Notes under the pieces: model-generated
The model's input: only the letters and a program-made list of their open reading frames with translations
Told to the model about the DNA's origin: nothing
Database searches by the model: none
Position numbers and translations under genes: made by a program
Shown here: positions 36,640-48,470 of the stretch, piece by piece
Layout of the letters: each line of letters opens with the position of its first letter
Numbering within the stretch: the stretch's first letter is position 1
Assembly: GCA_021234155.1 (NCBI GenBank)
Contig: JAJEKV010000032.1
Span: 5,275,835-5,339,834 of the forward strand
Length of the DNA: 64,000 nt
Origin: Isoetes taiwanensis
Taxonomy: Eukaryota; Streptophyta; Lycopodiopsida; Isoetales; Isoetaceae
Direction of reading: 5' to 3'

Positions 36640-39600
36640 GATAAGCAAAAAAAAAGCACTCTCCCTTTCCATACAAGAGTCTGATAAGGAATGTACTCGC
36701 AAGGCACCTTGTTTGCATAGTGTGCACTTCTTTTTTTTAAGCTTTACCACGTTCTTTAAATTAGATTGTTGTCTTTGGTGAAAGTAAGCAAGGCCAATGA
36801 TATTGGATGTGACAAAAATTTAATAGTACAATGATGCTGGATGCTAGTGCATTAAAACAAAAGACGCTAAATGTTGCTGCATTTTGGAGTCTTAGATAGT
36901 GTCTTCGATAACCAATTGTTGTGAGTTGTCAGACTAATATTTGATGCATGGGTTTTGTTGAATATATTAAGTTGAAAGAAATCATTGCTTTGTGTTCACA
37001 GATATAAATCATTGGTATCAACTTGTTTTGTGGATTTGTTTGTTCGATTAGTCAAAGACAACGTGAGCTTGGTGCAAGGCAGTACATATGCTATACATTA
37101 TAATTCCCAAAGTCAGCTATGTGTAAGTCATCTGTCAGCTATGCCATCATTTGCAGAAATCTATCGATCATTGTGCTACTTGCCACAGAAATGCCATCAT
37201 TTGCAATATCTATCGATGCATCCTACCTGTTGTATAAGTATACACTTTTGAAAAGCACAAATGTGAATCGGTATTTTCAACCACATTAGTTACTGAAGCT
37301 GGTTGGGTTGCTATGCAAACAACTAGTCATGCATTCCTTTAAGACGAGATCAAAAACGATAAATTAGATACAGAAAGAAAAAGATAGAAATGCTTCTACA
37401 TGGCAACACAATACGTTTCTTTGACTTGCTGCATTGCCAATGAGATTAGTTGGTAATACAAACATATGTTGAATGCTCAAGATTGTAGCCTATTACCCAA
37501 TTGAAATGATGATACTTCGGAAAATGTTTACTAGGAAGGCATTCAAGGTAACAATATGGGCACGACACTAGTTTTGCTGGCAGATCCCAACAATATACTC
37601 TTGTGCCCTATATCTGCCTTCCCAATGTGCAAAGAAGAAAGAAATTGGACTTCAATGGAACATTGTAAGCATTTGAGAGTGCTCTGGTGTATTTGGGATA
37701 AATACTAAGGACTTTAACAGTGAATACTTGGTATTTGAATACCAACTATGTGCACATAGGCACTAGATATAGACGATTAAACTAATAATATATTTTAAGC
37801 TGCACCTAACATACCAAAGGGCTTACCTCAAATATGGAATCGAAATAAGGAACAAACATTCATACCTTTGATTTTGCTATGATCCAAATTCTTAGGCGCA
37901 CGTCTTGGTATAAAGTGCTTCATGTGTGTAACCTTTCCAAAGGGATGATGTGTAACCTTTCCAAAGGGATGAATACGACCAATTGACCACTGCGCTGCAG
38001 TCTTTGATTGGCCTGCCTACAAATTGATAACTCAAATTGGGAATATATATAAACAGGGCAACAAACTTTCTTTCATATTATTGTTGTTTTCTGCATGCAT
38101 GCAGGCAGTAACCCATGTGTCAAAAGCCTTTATCTTGCTTTCATAATAGAGCTGGTAGTATCAAATCTATAAGTCATGGAGCTCGTGCTGCATCTCTGCT
38201 GGTAGCTTCGAATGTGGAATTAACCATCTCAGCCCCTTTATTAATTTCATGGTATTCAATTGGCAAAGTGGCTGCCAGCCAGTCTGTTAAAGCAAACACT
38301 TGAAGTTGCCTAGTATCAAAACGGAGATTAGCTCCTCAAAATTCTAGATGCTGATGAATGGGAATAATCAAGAATGCATTATACCAGCAGGTTTCTTTAA
38401 GGGTCTGACATTATGAATCCCACAGTTCGACTGCTAAGCGCCCCTGCTGCTTGCTGCTGCCAAACTAGCTGAAGAAAGAGAAACTGCACCTGAGACAGAC
38501 TGTGGCAAGAAAGCCAGCATTTGTAAAGGAGGAAAGTGCCACAGAAATAGACGGTGTCGCATCTGAAAAAAAAATCAAATGTTTTAAATAAAAAAAGAGG
38601 GACGAATAGCCGAATTACAGAGAGAAAGTTTACAGAAAGTACGGAAGCGTAAAAGCAAAAGCATTGTATTGTTGTTTATGATAATAAAACAACACAGACC
38701 ACTAACAAACAACAGCCTCTAATGCATCTAGTGGAGCATTGCTATCTCAGCCAATAAAGCAATAGGTATCACTTGTCAATATAAGATTCTAAAGAGCATA
38801 AACAACATCGTTGGATAACATGCAGGATCGCACTTGGATGATGCATGCAGCATTCACATCAAGACTGAGCAAAACACGTAAAAATAATAGCACTTGTGGA
38901 TCTCTTGTGGTGCAACTTGGCGAATCTTTAAAAGAAGAGGCCAGTGTGGCATAAGATTCTATTCCATGAAATAAACAATGTACCTTTGCTTCGATTTGTG
39001 CCTCCGTGGTGCATCTCCTCAAAACATTCAATAGCTCAAGACCAATTATTTGCGTATGCCACAATAATGAGATTCTGTGTTTGCACTTGTTGGCAGAGCA
39101 AAGCTTTAAACAATCCCATCTAAGATCCAATATTTGCTCAAGCAAAGATATTTTCTGCCAATAGATTGCCCGCAACAAAAAAACCAAATAATGTTTAGTT
39201 CTACGGATCTTGACATCCCACAACGAATGTTCCAATCTTCAGCTGATTTAGAAAATAGCATATGCAAATAATTATTTAGTGTCGGGACAAAGCGAAGCAG
39301 AAAGAAATCTGACCTGCACTCCATGCCATTAGAGCCCCATGAAGAGCCTGCTGATGGGGTGCTTTTTGAAGTAAACCAGGCAATAAACCACAGTTCCAGA
39401 CTATATCTAGCACATTTCAGCAAGCTGCGCCATAGCTAGAAAGCTTTCCACTGCGGGATGTGCACATATTCACTTGGCTTGCTCATGCCAAATATTTATG
39501 CAGCCAGATTAAAGAGCTTCTCATGCATGCATCTGGAAAAGCAAAAAACACAGTTCAGATGACTTTTCACATAATTAAATTCGAATTTGACATTATACTT
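36640..39600. other. CACTA interior, unassigned
   Basis: A 24-bp duplication with TGTAACCTTTCCAAAGGGAT lies at 37924-37971. On the minus strand, exon-like readings LIKGLRWLIPHSKLPAEMQH (about 38260-38190) and LNVLRRCTTEAQIEAK followed by a possible donor (about 39040-38990) could be more captured exons, but I cannot name them. Confidence 0.4.
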
Positions 39601-39626
39601 AACACAAAAGGGGCAATTTTGACTAC

Positions 39627-39815
39627 CTTCCCCACAAGACTTTCATTAGCATAAGGTCCATAGCAATCCGCATGTCGAGAAAAGTAACGCCAGAATCAAC
39701 AGCATGTCTAATAAGCTCTACGCATTGACCTTCAGGAAGAATAGCATCATAAATGCCTCACATTCCAGCACATCCAAGCCCTTGCTTCGAAACCTCCAAA
39801 TCTTGCATGCTCTAG
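39627..39815 (-). pseudogene. Captured aldo-keto reductase fragment
   Basis: Aldo-keto reductases reduce carbonyls with NADPH. The minus strand reads SKGLDV (as in the N-terminal LGSQGLEVS of plant AKR4C/AKR13-like proteins), then IYDAILPEGQCVELIRHAVD and SGVTFLD, matching the helix and strand before the catalytic Asp (AINxGVTFLDTADxYG). A 1-base loss after FLD shifts the frame; the next frame gives DCYGPYANESLVGK, with the catalytic Asp and Tyr, followed by a possible GT donor at 39626. Only the first exon region is present; the remaining barrel was not found. Confidence 0.65.
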
Positions 39816-41157
39816 GTCCCAATAACAACCCATGTTGCACACAGATCCGGTAGCTCCCGGCAAGCCGCAGATATTTAGAGGTGTAGAAATAAGCAAAGCC
39901 TTTTATGGCAATAACAACCAAATGAGACAAATACCCATTATTTTCAGATGATCATAGATTCAAACCTGATAATAAGAGCCAGAGATGTATCCTGGTGTAT
40001 GGAATAGCCATTATATCTTCTTGCATACAATCTATCTTCGAGATTGGATAGGACACATATTGACGCACTACACAAATTTCACGCATTATGCATGTCACAG
40101 CATGATCCCTCCTGCCTCATGCCAGATTGATTACACCCGAATTTCATGGCCTGCTACTTATATTGACACCCAGGCACAAACAATCTGATATTGTTCTCTA
40201 ATATTGTACAGCTTGGTATGTTATATTGGCACATCAAAGTCACCCCGAGTACAGAAATCATATCTGGTAATCAACAACTTGTTGATTCTATAAAACAACT
40301 ATCTACTAATTTCAAAGGGCGCATGTCTGAGTATCTTACTCTTCCTCTAACATAAACGCATCCACCTCTGCAAAATAAGCACGCTTGTTGGTCTATCACG
40401 CCTTGGGTAAAAGGAGATATGTTGCTTGTCATTGTATCCTGCAAATGTTATACATAATGTCCAAGTTGAATATAGGCTCTCTTTCACAAAGAAGAACATA
40501 CAAAACAATTACCACCTCGGAATCAGAATCTGACACAATCTCAACATGACCGTCCTCATCTCTCTTTGGCCTGCTATGTCAACTAAATACACTGTATCAG
40601 ATAACTCAATCGATGCATTTACGACAAGGACGACAGTTATAACAAACTTTCCACATCTTTATCTCATGTACTCTGTAGAGAGTTTGTACATTTTAACTTT
40701 GGTGGTAAATTTGAAGCCACTAGCTTCAAATATAGTGTGAGAGGACTACAGTTCCCAGACGCATATACTGAGAAAAATGTTAGCCAACTGCCATCTAAAG
40801 AATGTCTCTTAGAAAGTAGAATTTTGTAAAAGTAAACGTATGGTCCATGCCTAGAATGGTGACAGAAAAATTGCAAAAAGGATTAAGATGAAATTATGTA
40901 ACACAACTAGACTGTAGTGAAAAATTTAGAAACATGTGTTGTCTCGCTCAGATCAAAACAAAAAAATTTGCCAGAACCAGATGATCTGCTTGCAAACCTA
41001 GTATTAATATTATAGAAAACCTAGCAATTCCATACAGCTGCTGATTCATGTCATGGAACATTTTGTAGCTAAAATACTGTGTCAAACTCACCTCTTCAAA
41101 TAGAGTTCAAATGATTTTGCACAAAATAAAAGGTAATAAATAAACACACATTCTTAC
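39816..41157. other. CACTA interior between AKR and trehalase fragments
   Basis: No further trehalase exon was recognised in this interval, although the next exons of the gene would be expected here. AT-rich. Confidence 0.4.
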
Positions 41158-42119
41158 AGTGGTGAAGGATTCTGGACGAGGTTCATCCCACTTTGCAGAG
41201 TATCGGGTAAGCCTATGCTCAATACCTTTGTTATCCTGTATCCAGACTTCATGAAGATCTGTGCAATTGCAGGGGCGAGCTTAATATTTGCAAATATCCC
41301 AAACTATTAGATAACAGAGGAATTCCAGATATACCTGAACATCAGAAATTGTACTCCTGCAAAAGCACAAGAAATGCCCTTTCCACTAGCTTCTGATCGC
41401 CAGAGGCTTCATATAAGGCTCGAATCATTTGGCTCAGCAGAGGAGGTTGGCTACACAAACATAACAAAAAGATAAACTTACAAAAAAGATCAACTTACAA
41501 TGACATGGAAAAAATTGTAATACCACAGATCATGCCACATGTCTTTTATGTCAGATATAAAATATTGCAGAGAAAGGACACAAAGAGAAGATACAAAACG
41601 TTTAACAGATCATTACCTGCGATTCGTGTAGTATGTTCTTGCTCCATTAGGAACAAATCCGTACGTTTCAACTAACAAAAGAAGATTCTCAGCAATTCCT
41701 CTGGCAGTGTCCAGCATTCGGCTCACAATCAAGCCCCTTTTGTCACAAACAGTTGCATATTAGAAGAAAAAGAACCATAATTTAACCAGAACGGATTAGA
41801 AACAAATAAATCACCTGATTATCCAGTAGCTATCCCAGTAATAGACCTCGTTAAACCGAGCTCCAAGAACGACAACTACATGAGGCAAAGGAAGTAACGT
41901 GTGCTGTTCAGGATGGTGAAGGACGTCATCCAATACCTTGCGCACAAGTTTGAGCCATAAGGAATGGACGTTTAGGGTTTAGGGCCCATTCCCTGATCTT
42001 CCTATTCTTAACCAACGGCAAAAATCCTTCCGGTTCTGGAACATAATCCCCCAAAGTTGCTGGCAATAGATCACTTCCTGGCTGTGCAAAATACTCCTTC
42101 AAGAATTGCCTGAGTTCTC
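41158..42119 (-). pseudogene. Captured trehalase gene fragment, four consecutive exons
   Basis: Trehalase splits trehalose into two glucoses. Exons on the minus strand: 42119-41815, 41736-41617, 41450-41335 and 41279-41158, all with GT-AG introns whose phases agree. Readings: GDYVPEPEGFLPLVKN, VHSLWLKLVRKVLDDVLHHP, then the family signature GARFNEVYYWDSYWIIR. Next come MLDTARGIAENLLLLVETYG, FVPNGARTYYTNR, SQPPLLSQMIRALYEASG and finally HRLTRYSAKWDEPRPESFT. The first exon has a 7-bp tandem CCCTAAA duplication after REWALN that shifts the frame; without it the exon keeps phase. Exon 3 has TGA where the family has Trp (EYNF-stop). The N-terminal exons and the C-terminal part with the second signature are missing, so it is a broken fragment in the CACTA element. 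Confidence 0.88.
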
Positions 42120-43365
42120 CTGCATAAATCAATTCCCAAAGATCAATACTCAGAAGCAAAACCTTAATATATTATCCAACACTTAAATGCTTGGATATGT
42201 TACCCTAATGACACTTGAAAATAAAAATATCCAAAGATATCAAACAAACCTCAAACCAAGAATCTTAATAGGAACCAGACTAATTTACGGCGGAGGATTA
42301 TTGAAATGGATATAAGACCGTAAGGTCACATGCTCTATAATTCACATTTCAGCTGCTGACTACTGAAGAACCTAGAAGCTTACGTCTTGGCAGGACATAG
42401 GATAATTTTCTTACAACAAATAAGGGGTTTGCGGTTCTGTGATTTTTCATTAATCTGCTCATTACTCCAAAGGTAGAAGACCTCTAGTTCCTTGGTCGAA
42501 TGCAAGGGTTTATGATGGAAAATTAAGTATTATCATCAGTATGAATGGCTAAAATCTCAAATCATTTGAGCCATGCTATGATGATCGAAAACATATTACG
42601 GAAGATCTGATTCCATGAATATCAAAATATAACTGTTGAAGATATGAGAGAAAGATTCATCATATACACTGACTGCGCTTTGCACAAGGGAAAAGAGATT
42701 GGAGAATTGAACCCTAAGCACCAGAAGACATATGCTTTTCCTCATTCTGGGACAGTCTCCAAGAAGCATTGCCATGCGTTCTTGCATATGGGCAGCAGGA
42801 GAATGCATGATTAAACGTCATGAATCAACAGCGAGGCAAAACAAATAAGTAAAACTTGAAGAGAGAAGAAAAGATAAGCGTAGACTTACCTGCTTTTCAG
42901 TTGGAAGAGAAATATTTGCTCCCAATTAAGTGAAAATCAAACCCATCACGGCATCTCAGATCTGGATCTTCCACCTGACTCCACTACCGCAGTTAGCAAA
43001 AACGCTGCCTCAAAACTGAAAACGCTCACACCTAATTGCAAAATACTATGTTAAATGTCTGGGAGCACTGCCGTAACTTTCAGATCATGATGACAGCCGT
43101 GGGCTGGATTCCTGCCAAATAGGGAGCGAATGCCTCAGATTTTCGCCAGGTTTGATTATTTGAATTTCATATGGTGCTGCAATTAGTGGAATCGTTACCC
43201 CACAGACAGAATCTCGTTAGCTGTAAACTTGACTATCCAGAAAAGACGCACAATCAGTGCAACACCAGAATAGCCACATTGGGGCTGTGCATGTATGGGC
43301 TTTTGTCTTTAGATAAAAAAATAACAAGAGTGAAATGAAATTGAAATTGTGTAAAAAGTACATAC
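42120..43365. other. CACTA interior between trehalase and PPR fragments
   Basis: Expected position of the trehalase N-terminal exons, but none is recognisable. Confidence 0.4.
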
Positions 43366-43482
43366 GCTTTATCAGTTTCACCAGCAACAGCGCAAGCGTG
43401 CAAAAGAGCCAGAAACGTTTCCAGCTTTGGATGGGCACCCAGAGCTTCCATATCTTTCTCCACCTTGCTGGCATGTCGACAC
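43366..43482 (-). pseudogene. Captured PPR-protein exon
   Basis: A 117-nt exon with AG acceptor and GT donor reads KVEKDMEALGAHPKLETFLA then LLHACAVAGETDKAYVLF, a pentatricopeptide-repeat helix pair; such proteins bind organellar RNA. A second related reading, NMKALGVSGQ, lies just upstream at about 43.63 kb in altered frame. The motif is short, so family is likely but no specific protein can be named. Confidence 0.6.
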
Positions 43483-43984
43483 CTACATTTGCACCGGATC
43501 AAAAAAAAACTTGCCTAAAAATTGACGGATGCATGAGGGATTCGCTTAGTCCAAAGAAATATCAGAAGGTTCATCTATGATTGAAGCTCAAAATCGAGTT
43601 ATCTGGCCAGAGACGCCGAGTGCCTTCATATTACAGAAGAAACCCGCAGAAGGAGCCCCCGCCACTTTGCCCGACCGGCGACATAAGCAATGGTGAAAGA
43701 AAATGGATTTTTTTTCTAAGCGGATTCCCATCTCACCGTTCGGATTAAAAAGACTATTACTTCAAAATTAAATGCAACATTAAATATAATGTGCCACCTG
43801 TTTACTTAGGGTTCGACTTTACCTAAGGTAAATTGCAAACAAGAGTTAGACTAGGGCCACCTCACAAGTTGGACACTAAATGCCTTGCACCTCATTATTA
43901 CTTGACATTAATATATGCACCTTCCCTAAATAAACCACCTTTTATACAAACGGCTACGATTGAATCCCTAGACCTAACGGTCCA

Positions 43985-44250
43985 CATCAAAAGCCCCAAA
44001 TAAAGGTCCCTGCATCTGGGCCGTCGATCTCGCACATTCGACGGGCCAGAATGATCTGGATTAAAAGCCCCAATTCTATCACCTTACCTTCCCTGCAACT
44101 TCCTACTCAAAATTGACGGCCAAGATTTGACTTTCCCTTTTAATCCGACGGCCCATATGAAAAGCCCCAAATAATTTTAATCGACGGTCTAGATAAAATG
44201 CCCCAATTTCGAGGGCCCAGATTAAAAGCCCCAAATAAGGGGGGATGCTT
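43985..44250. repeat. Irregular array of AAAAGCCCCAAAT motifs
   Basis: AAAAGCCCCAA occurs about five times at irregular 40-90 bp spacing, each near a CGACGG or GACGGCCC word. 43500-43985 holds nothing recognisable. Confidence 0.7.
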
Positions 44251-44395
44251 GGGGTGTTACGAGGTGGCACCGTCTGGGCCGTCCATCTCAGAGATGGACG
44301 GCCGAGATCAATCTCTACCAAAAATTTGTGGCATCAATCTCTACACCGTTTGAGACTCTACATCATTTGTGGCACCCAATATAATTGTATATATA
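44243..44395. repeat. Repeat with a 13-bp-arm palindrome, second copy
   Basis: Direct partner of 35105-35340. Positions 44277-44303 form a perfect inverted repeat with GGCCGTCCATCTC arms around a single A. (AAGGAT)n and TA runs follow at 44398-44450. Confidence 0.85.
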
Positions 44396-44522
44396 TATAA
44401 GGATAAGGATAAGGATAAGGATATATATATAAGGATAAGGATATATATATATTTTTTTTTTTAATTTTTATAGTATAGAATGCATGTACACTTGATACAT
44501 GGGTTTATTTAACTAATGTATC

Positions 44523-46365
44523 TTTTGAAAGTTGGTCTGTATGTTGGCGATGACTTAGGAAGCTAGGTGACAAAAAAAAATCTAATTTAAGTCCGTCTTG
44601 CATTAATTACTTAATTTATGAATGTCTTCATCTACCGCAAAGCGGCCTTGACTTCTAACCGCCACAACGGGGAGGAGTGTGTCCAAACTCCATTCCGTCG
44701 GGCTCCCTTGCTTCGCGTTCTCAACTGCATGTGCTCGGCCATGTCCCAAGTGCAAAAAGACCAAAACTTCGGCACCCAAAAGCGCAAACCACGCTAGAAC
44801 CTCGCAACTCATAGGGTTTACGTTTGGAGGCTCTATGCTTGTTAGATTTGACTAGGACCTTCTTGCCAGGTGTCTTGGCGTAAAGGGGGGGTGTTGATGC
44901 GGGCGCGGGGACCCTAAAACCACCCCGGCGGCTTGCCCCAAAAGTCCTCTCCCAAGGCCTCCCGGGCGGCCGGGCAATTTCCCCTCTCGGGGCAAGTGAT
45001 GCATCTCGCCAATGGACTCGGAACGTCGACATTGCCCTAGGGACCAAGTTTTGTGGCGGTAAGCCCACCCCTTCTCGAAGAAGCGCCAAACTATCTCATG
45101 TGCAACACACTTTCGTAGTCAATTGGCCTAAGAGGTGGGTCTGGCGAATCTTTTTTACAATGTAGGGCGTAAGTGTTTCTTTCTTTTGCAAAAGCGGCCA
45201 GGTGTAACTTGGTCCCTAGGGTAATTTTGGCATTCCGAACGATGTGGTGAAGTCGGATCGGCATTTTGGAGCCTCCGCAATGTCCGGAACGACAAAACAC
45301 TTTGGTTTCTACTTCGCCGCCCGGGGCGCTTCAGCGGTTTGATATGTTCTCCTGACGGATGTTGGATTTTTTGACCTTCTCGGACCGGGTTCCCGGAACA
45401 AAGGATTCAACGGTTTGGATACTGAAAACCGAGATCCCGGAGTGTGGTCTTTAGCGTCGCCCGAAGGAGGCTGAGCTGCCGCGAAAGGGCGCCTCGGGGA
45501 GCTTTTGGGGCTCGCCTCACCGGGTTGGACTCTCCCCTCTAATGAGGAGGCCTTGCAAGGTCCCGGCCTTGTTTGACTTGGGCAAGTGTGCCCGGCTCGG
45601 TACGCCCAACAACAAAGTCTGCCTTGACCGTTCTAGTGCAAACTATTTGATCTAAACCTTATCCAAAATTTTTGAAAGTTGGCCTCAGTATGTTGGCGAT
45701 GACTTAGGAAGCTAGGCGACAAAAATCAGAATTTAAGTCCGTACTATGCATTAATTACGAATTCTGAATGTCTTGCTTCTTGCAAAAGCGGCCCTTGACT
45801 TCTAAGCGCCTAACGGGAGGAGTCTGGTCCAAACTCCATTCCGTCGGTTCTCCTTGCTTCGTTCTCAATCGCATGTGATCGCCCCGTCCCAAGTGCAAAA
45901 GACCAAAACTTGGCACCCAAAACGCAAACCCTTCTAGAACACGGCAACTCATAGGGTTTACGTTTGGAGGCTCTATCCTTGTTAGATTCGACTAGGACCT
46001 TTGCGCCGTGTCTTGGCGTAGAGGGGGTCTTGGCGCCGAGCCGCGGACCCTAAAACCACCCGGCGGCTTGCCCCAAAAGTCCTCTCCGAAGACCACGGCG
46101 GCGGACGGGCAACTTTCCCTCTCGAATCAAGTGATTCGGCTCGCCAATGGACTCGAACGTCGACATTGCCCTAGGGACCAAGTTTTGTGGCGAAGCCCCA
46201 CCCTTCTCGAAGAAGCGCCAAACTATCTTATGTCCAACACACTCGTAGTCAATTGGCCTAGGAGGTGGGCATTTGAATCTTGCAATGTAGGGGCGTAAGT
46301 GTTTTTTGCAAACCGACCGCGGTAACTTAGTCCATAGGGTAATTTTGGCATTCCAAACGATAAGC
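44523..46365. repeat. GC-rich 1.15-kb tandem repeat, about 1.6 copies
   Basis: 44523-45260 and 45670-46365 align along their length, starting TTTTGAAAGTTGG and sharing GTTGGCGATGACTTAGGAAG, CCAAACTCCATTCCGTCG, ACTCATAGGGTTTACGTTTG and GGTAATTTTGGCATTCC. About 410 bp of single-copy sequence lies between. Divergence is mostly small indels. Open stretches inside (44721-45089 and others) are not recognised as genes. It could be an internal CACTA tandem repeat or LTRs of a small element; no TG..CA ends or coding region were found. Confidence 0.75.
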
Positions 46366-46783
46366 GGCGTCGATTATTAAATTTTTTTTTTTCGACGCTT
46401 TTTTTTTTTTTTTTTTCCCCAAAAAAAAAAAAAAAAAAAAATACGTCGTTAAACGACGTTAACTACGTGGCGCTCTGGCCAATAGCGCGGCGTGCTTGAC
46501 GACGATCACCGTACACGCCAAAAAAACGCCACGTCGGATATTCTAGGCGTCGTTTAACGGCGTCATGTCGGCGATGGCGGGACACTTTGGCGTGCCGCAC
46601 TGGCATGTCGGCACAAACCCACGGCGGCCCAGTGCCACGCCGGATCCGCGAGGCGGCGTTAAGCGGCGTTTTGTGCACGTGGCACGACACGCACGCTTAC
46701 CCGGCTTGGCGTGATGCCATGCCACGCAGCGGTCAGAACCACGTCGACCAAACGTCGTTGGACGTCGACTATCCCTTGTAGTG
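46366..46783. repeat. CACTA right end and subterminal repeats
   Basis: After poly-T and poly-A runs, ACGTCGTTAAACGACGTT begins a CG-rich stretch with many CGTCG/CGACG words up to TTGTAGTG. It mirrors the left end, including near-palindromes CGTCG-TTTAA-CGACG. Confidence 0.85.
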
Positions 46784-46966
46784 GAAGACCGCCTTCCTGT
46801 CACATTATGGTACCACGATGATGATCAACAACTTTTCAAGCAACTCAATGAGCTTCAACAACAACCCACGGAGCCTGCCTGTGATTTCGTTGATCGCCTC
46901 CATATCTTGGTTAGCAAGCTCAAAGAATATCATAATAGATATTTGAGTGAATCAACCTGTAAATAG
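46784..46966 (+). pseudogene. Gypsy gag continued after the CACTA insertion
   Basis: KTAFLSHYG continues the gag broken at 23276. A frame change then gives DDDQQLFKQLNELQQQPTEP and FVDRLHILVSKLKEYHN, the later gag core helix. It ends at a TAG near 46966. No zinc knuckle follows. Confidence 0.75.
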
Positions 46967-47466
46967 GACTTCTAGTGCAGCAAACATAAAGTAAATGTAC
47001 CATCATATTTGATACACCTATTGTTGTTGGCAAAATGCAGCGTGTACCACCACTGGAAAATAACTATTGAAAGAGAAGATACATGGATGAGTGGCAAAGA
47101 GGCCGGTGGATTAAGAGAGCAAAAGGAGTAGAATCGAAACAGAAGAGAGGCAAAATTGAGACAGATGGCCAAAGCACCGGGGCACTGGAAGATTATCTGG
47201 CGCCCAAGTCTGGAAAAACCATGGGTTAGACTTTAGGATGCACAATTTGTTGCCACATGGGCATCCCTATCGGACAATATCAATTATATATGTTTTGATA
47301 ATTTATGGACTGATATCTCCTATCATGGGTAGATTCTGATAAGCAAGAATTCGAATGCTCAAAAAAGAAAAAAAGTTTATTAAGCAAGAAATGTGTTCAA
47401 CTTGAAGCATGTTTTAAATCTCATCTTCTTGATGGATATACTGTTAAGACTACTAAGTGATAAGTG

Positions 47467-48102
47467 ATGGCCCTACTTTTATCTTCCCAAGTCTTTTTTT
47501 CCATTACAATGGTCGTTACAAATGGAATAAATGGAATACGGCCATGGCTGGGGGATTCAAGGGTCTGCTTCTTTTTGCTTTCGGCATCATCACCGTCTAT
47601 CTACGTTTTATTTCCCATGGAGACAACCCAGATCAGTCGGAGAGATTTTCTGCAAAATTTTGTTTTTGGGACAACCTGTGCATCTTATCAGCTAATGTTC
47701 TTTCCTTTCACGATCGCAGAATCTAGAATACCAGTTTTTGTAATCTTGCAGTGCAGCCCATTTCTAGCTGCTGCATTAATATAGATGCTTGCTCAGATGG
47801 ATAGATTTCCTGCTTTTGTACTCCTATGGGCTGCATGTGGTGTTAGAATTGAGAATATTGAGACATCAATTATATCTATTTTGGGTATTCATTTTTTAGG
47901 TTGAGGGAGCTGTGAACGAGGGAGGTCGCGGTCCAAGCATATGGGATACCTTTTCTCATACCCTAGGTTTGTTTTTTAAGTAAAAGTTTGAGCTCATCAA
48001 ATCTAAGTGTTGATTAGAATGCAATGTGAAACCACTTTTTAGGAAAAATTGCTGATGGGAGCAACGGAGATATTGCAGTTGATCAATATCACAAGTACAA
48101 GA
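47467..48102 (+). pseudogene. Beta-glucosidase (GH1) fragment, exons 1-3
   Basis: GH1 beta-glucosidases cleave glucosides, often defence compounds. Exon 1 (47467-47691) starts at ATG with a hydrophobic leader and ends RRDFLQNFVFGTTCASYQ. Exon 2 (47900-47966, 67 nt) reads VEGAVNEGGRGPSIWDTFSH. Exon 3 (48044-48102, 59 nt) reads KIADGSNGDIAVDQYHKYK. Exons 2 and 3 match, in length and phase, the conserved exons of plant GH1 genes. The donor of exon 1 reads CT and that of exon 3 reads AC instead of GT, and the catalytic domain (exons 4 onward) is absent. It lies between gypsy gag and RT fragments. Confidence 0.85.
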
Positions 48103-48380
48103 CATTGCTCTAACCTTCAGAATAAGTCGTATTCTTTTCTAAACAGGATAGTGATAGTTACTGAGAGCAGTTAAGTGAAGCTTAGTAACAGGTGAATGCT
48201 TGTCAACTTTATGATGTCCGTATAATGATGCATTGTTTTGCAAGTTGAATATTAGATCTAGCAAGCTAATGGAACTGGAAGAAAGAAGATTATAAGGAAT
48301 GTGCTAAAGTTTCTCAAATGAAAATAGGAAGATATCAACATTATGTCTGAAATGGGGATGGATGCTTTATGGCCACAAAA

Positions 48381-48470
48381 CGAGATCATTTTCCGCTACC
48401 CTTCACAAATCAAGTCCTTGAAGAAGTAGCAGGCCATGAGACATACTTCTTCATGGATGGTTTCTTTGCT
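48381..48470 (+). pseudogene. Gypsy RT fragment (later part of finger-palm)
   Basis: DHFPLPFTNQVLEEVAGHET then YFFMDG matches RT immediately after the CVDYRKLN box. It lies upstream of the fragment that should precede it, so the order is scrambled or two copies are involved. Confidence 0.7.

Noticed and set aside
39300-39423. Possible C-terminal trehalase exon (VWNCGLLPG reading)
   Set aside because: Only a weak resemblance in one frame, followed by unrelated sequence; not enough to extend the trehalase fragment.
46463-46803. Arg-rich minus-strand open frames
   Set aside because: Fall in CACTA subterminal repeats.
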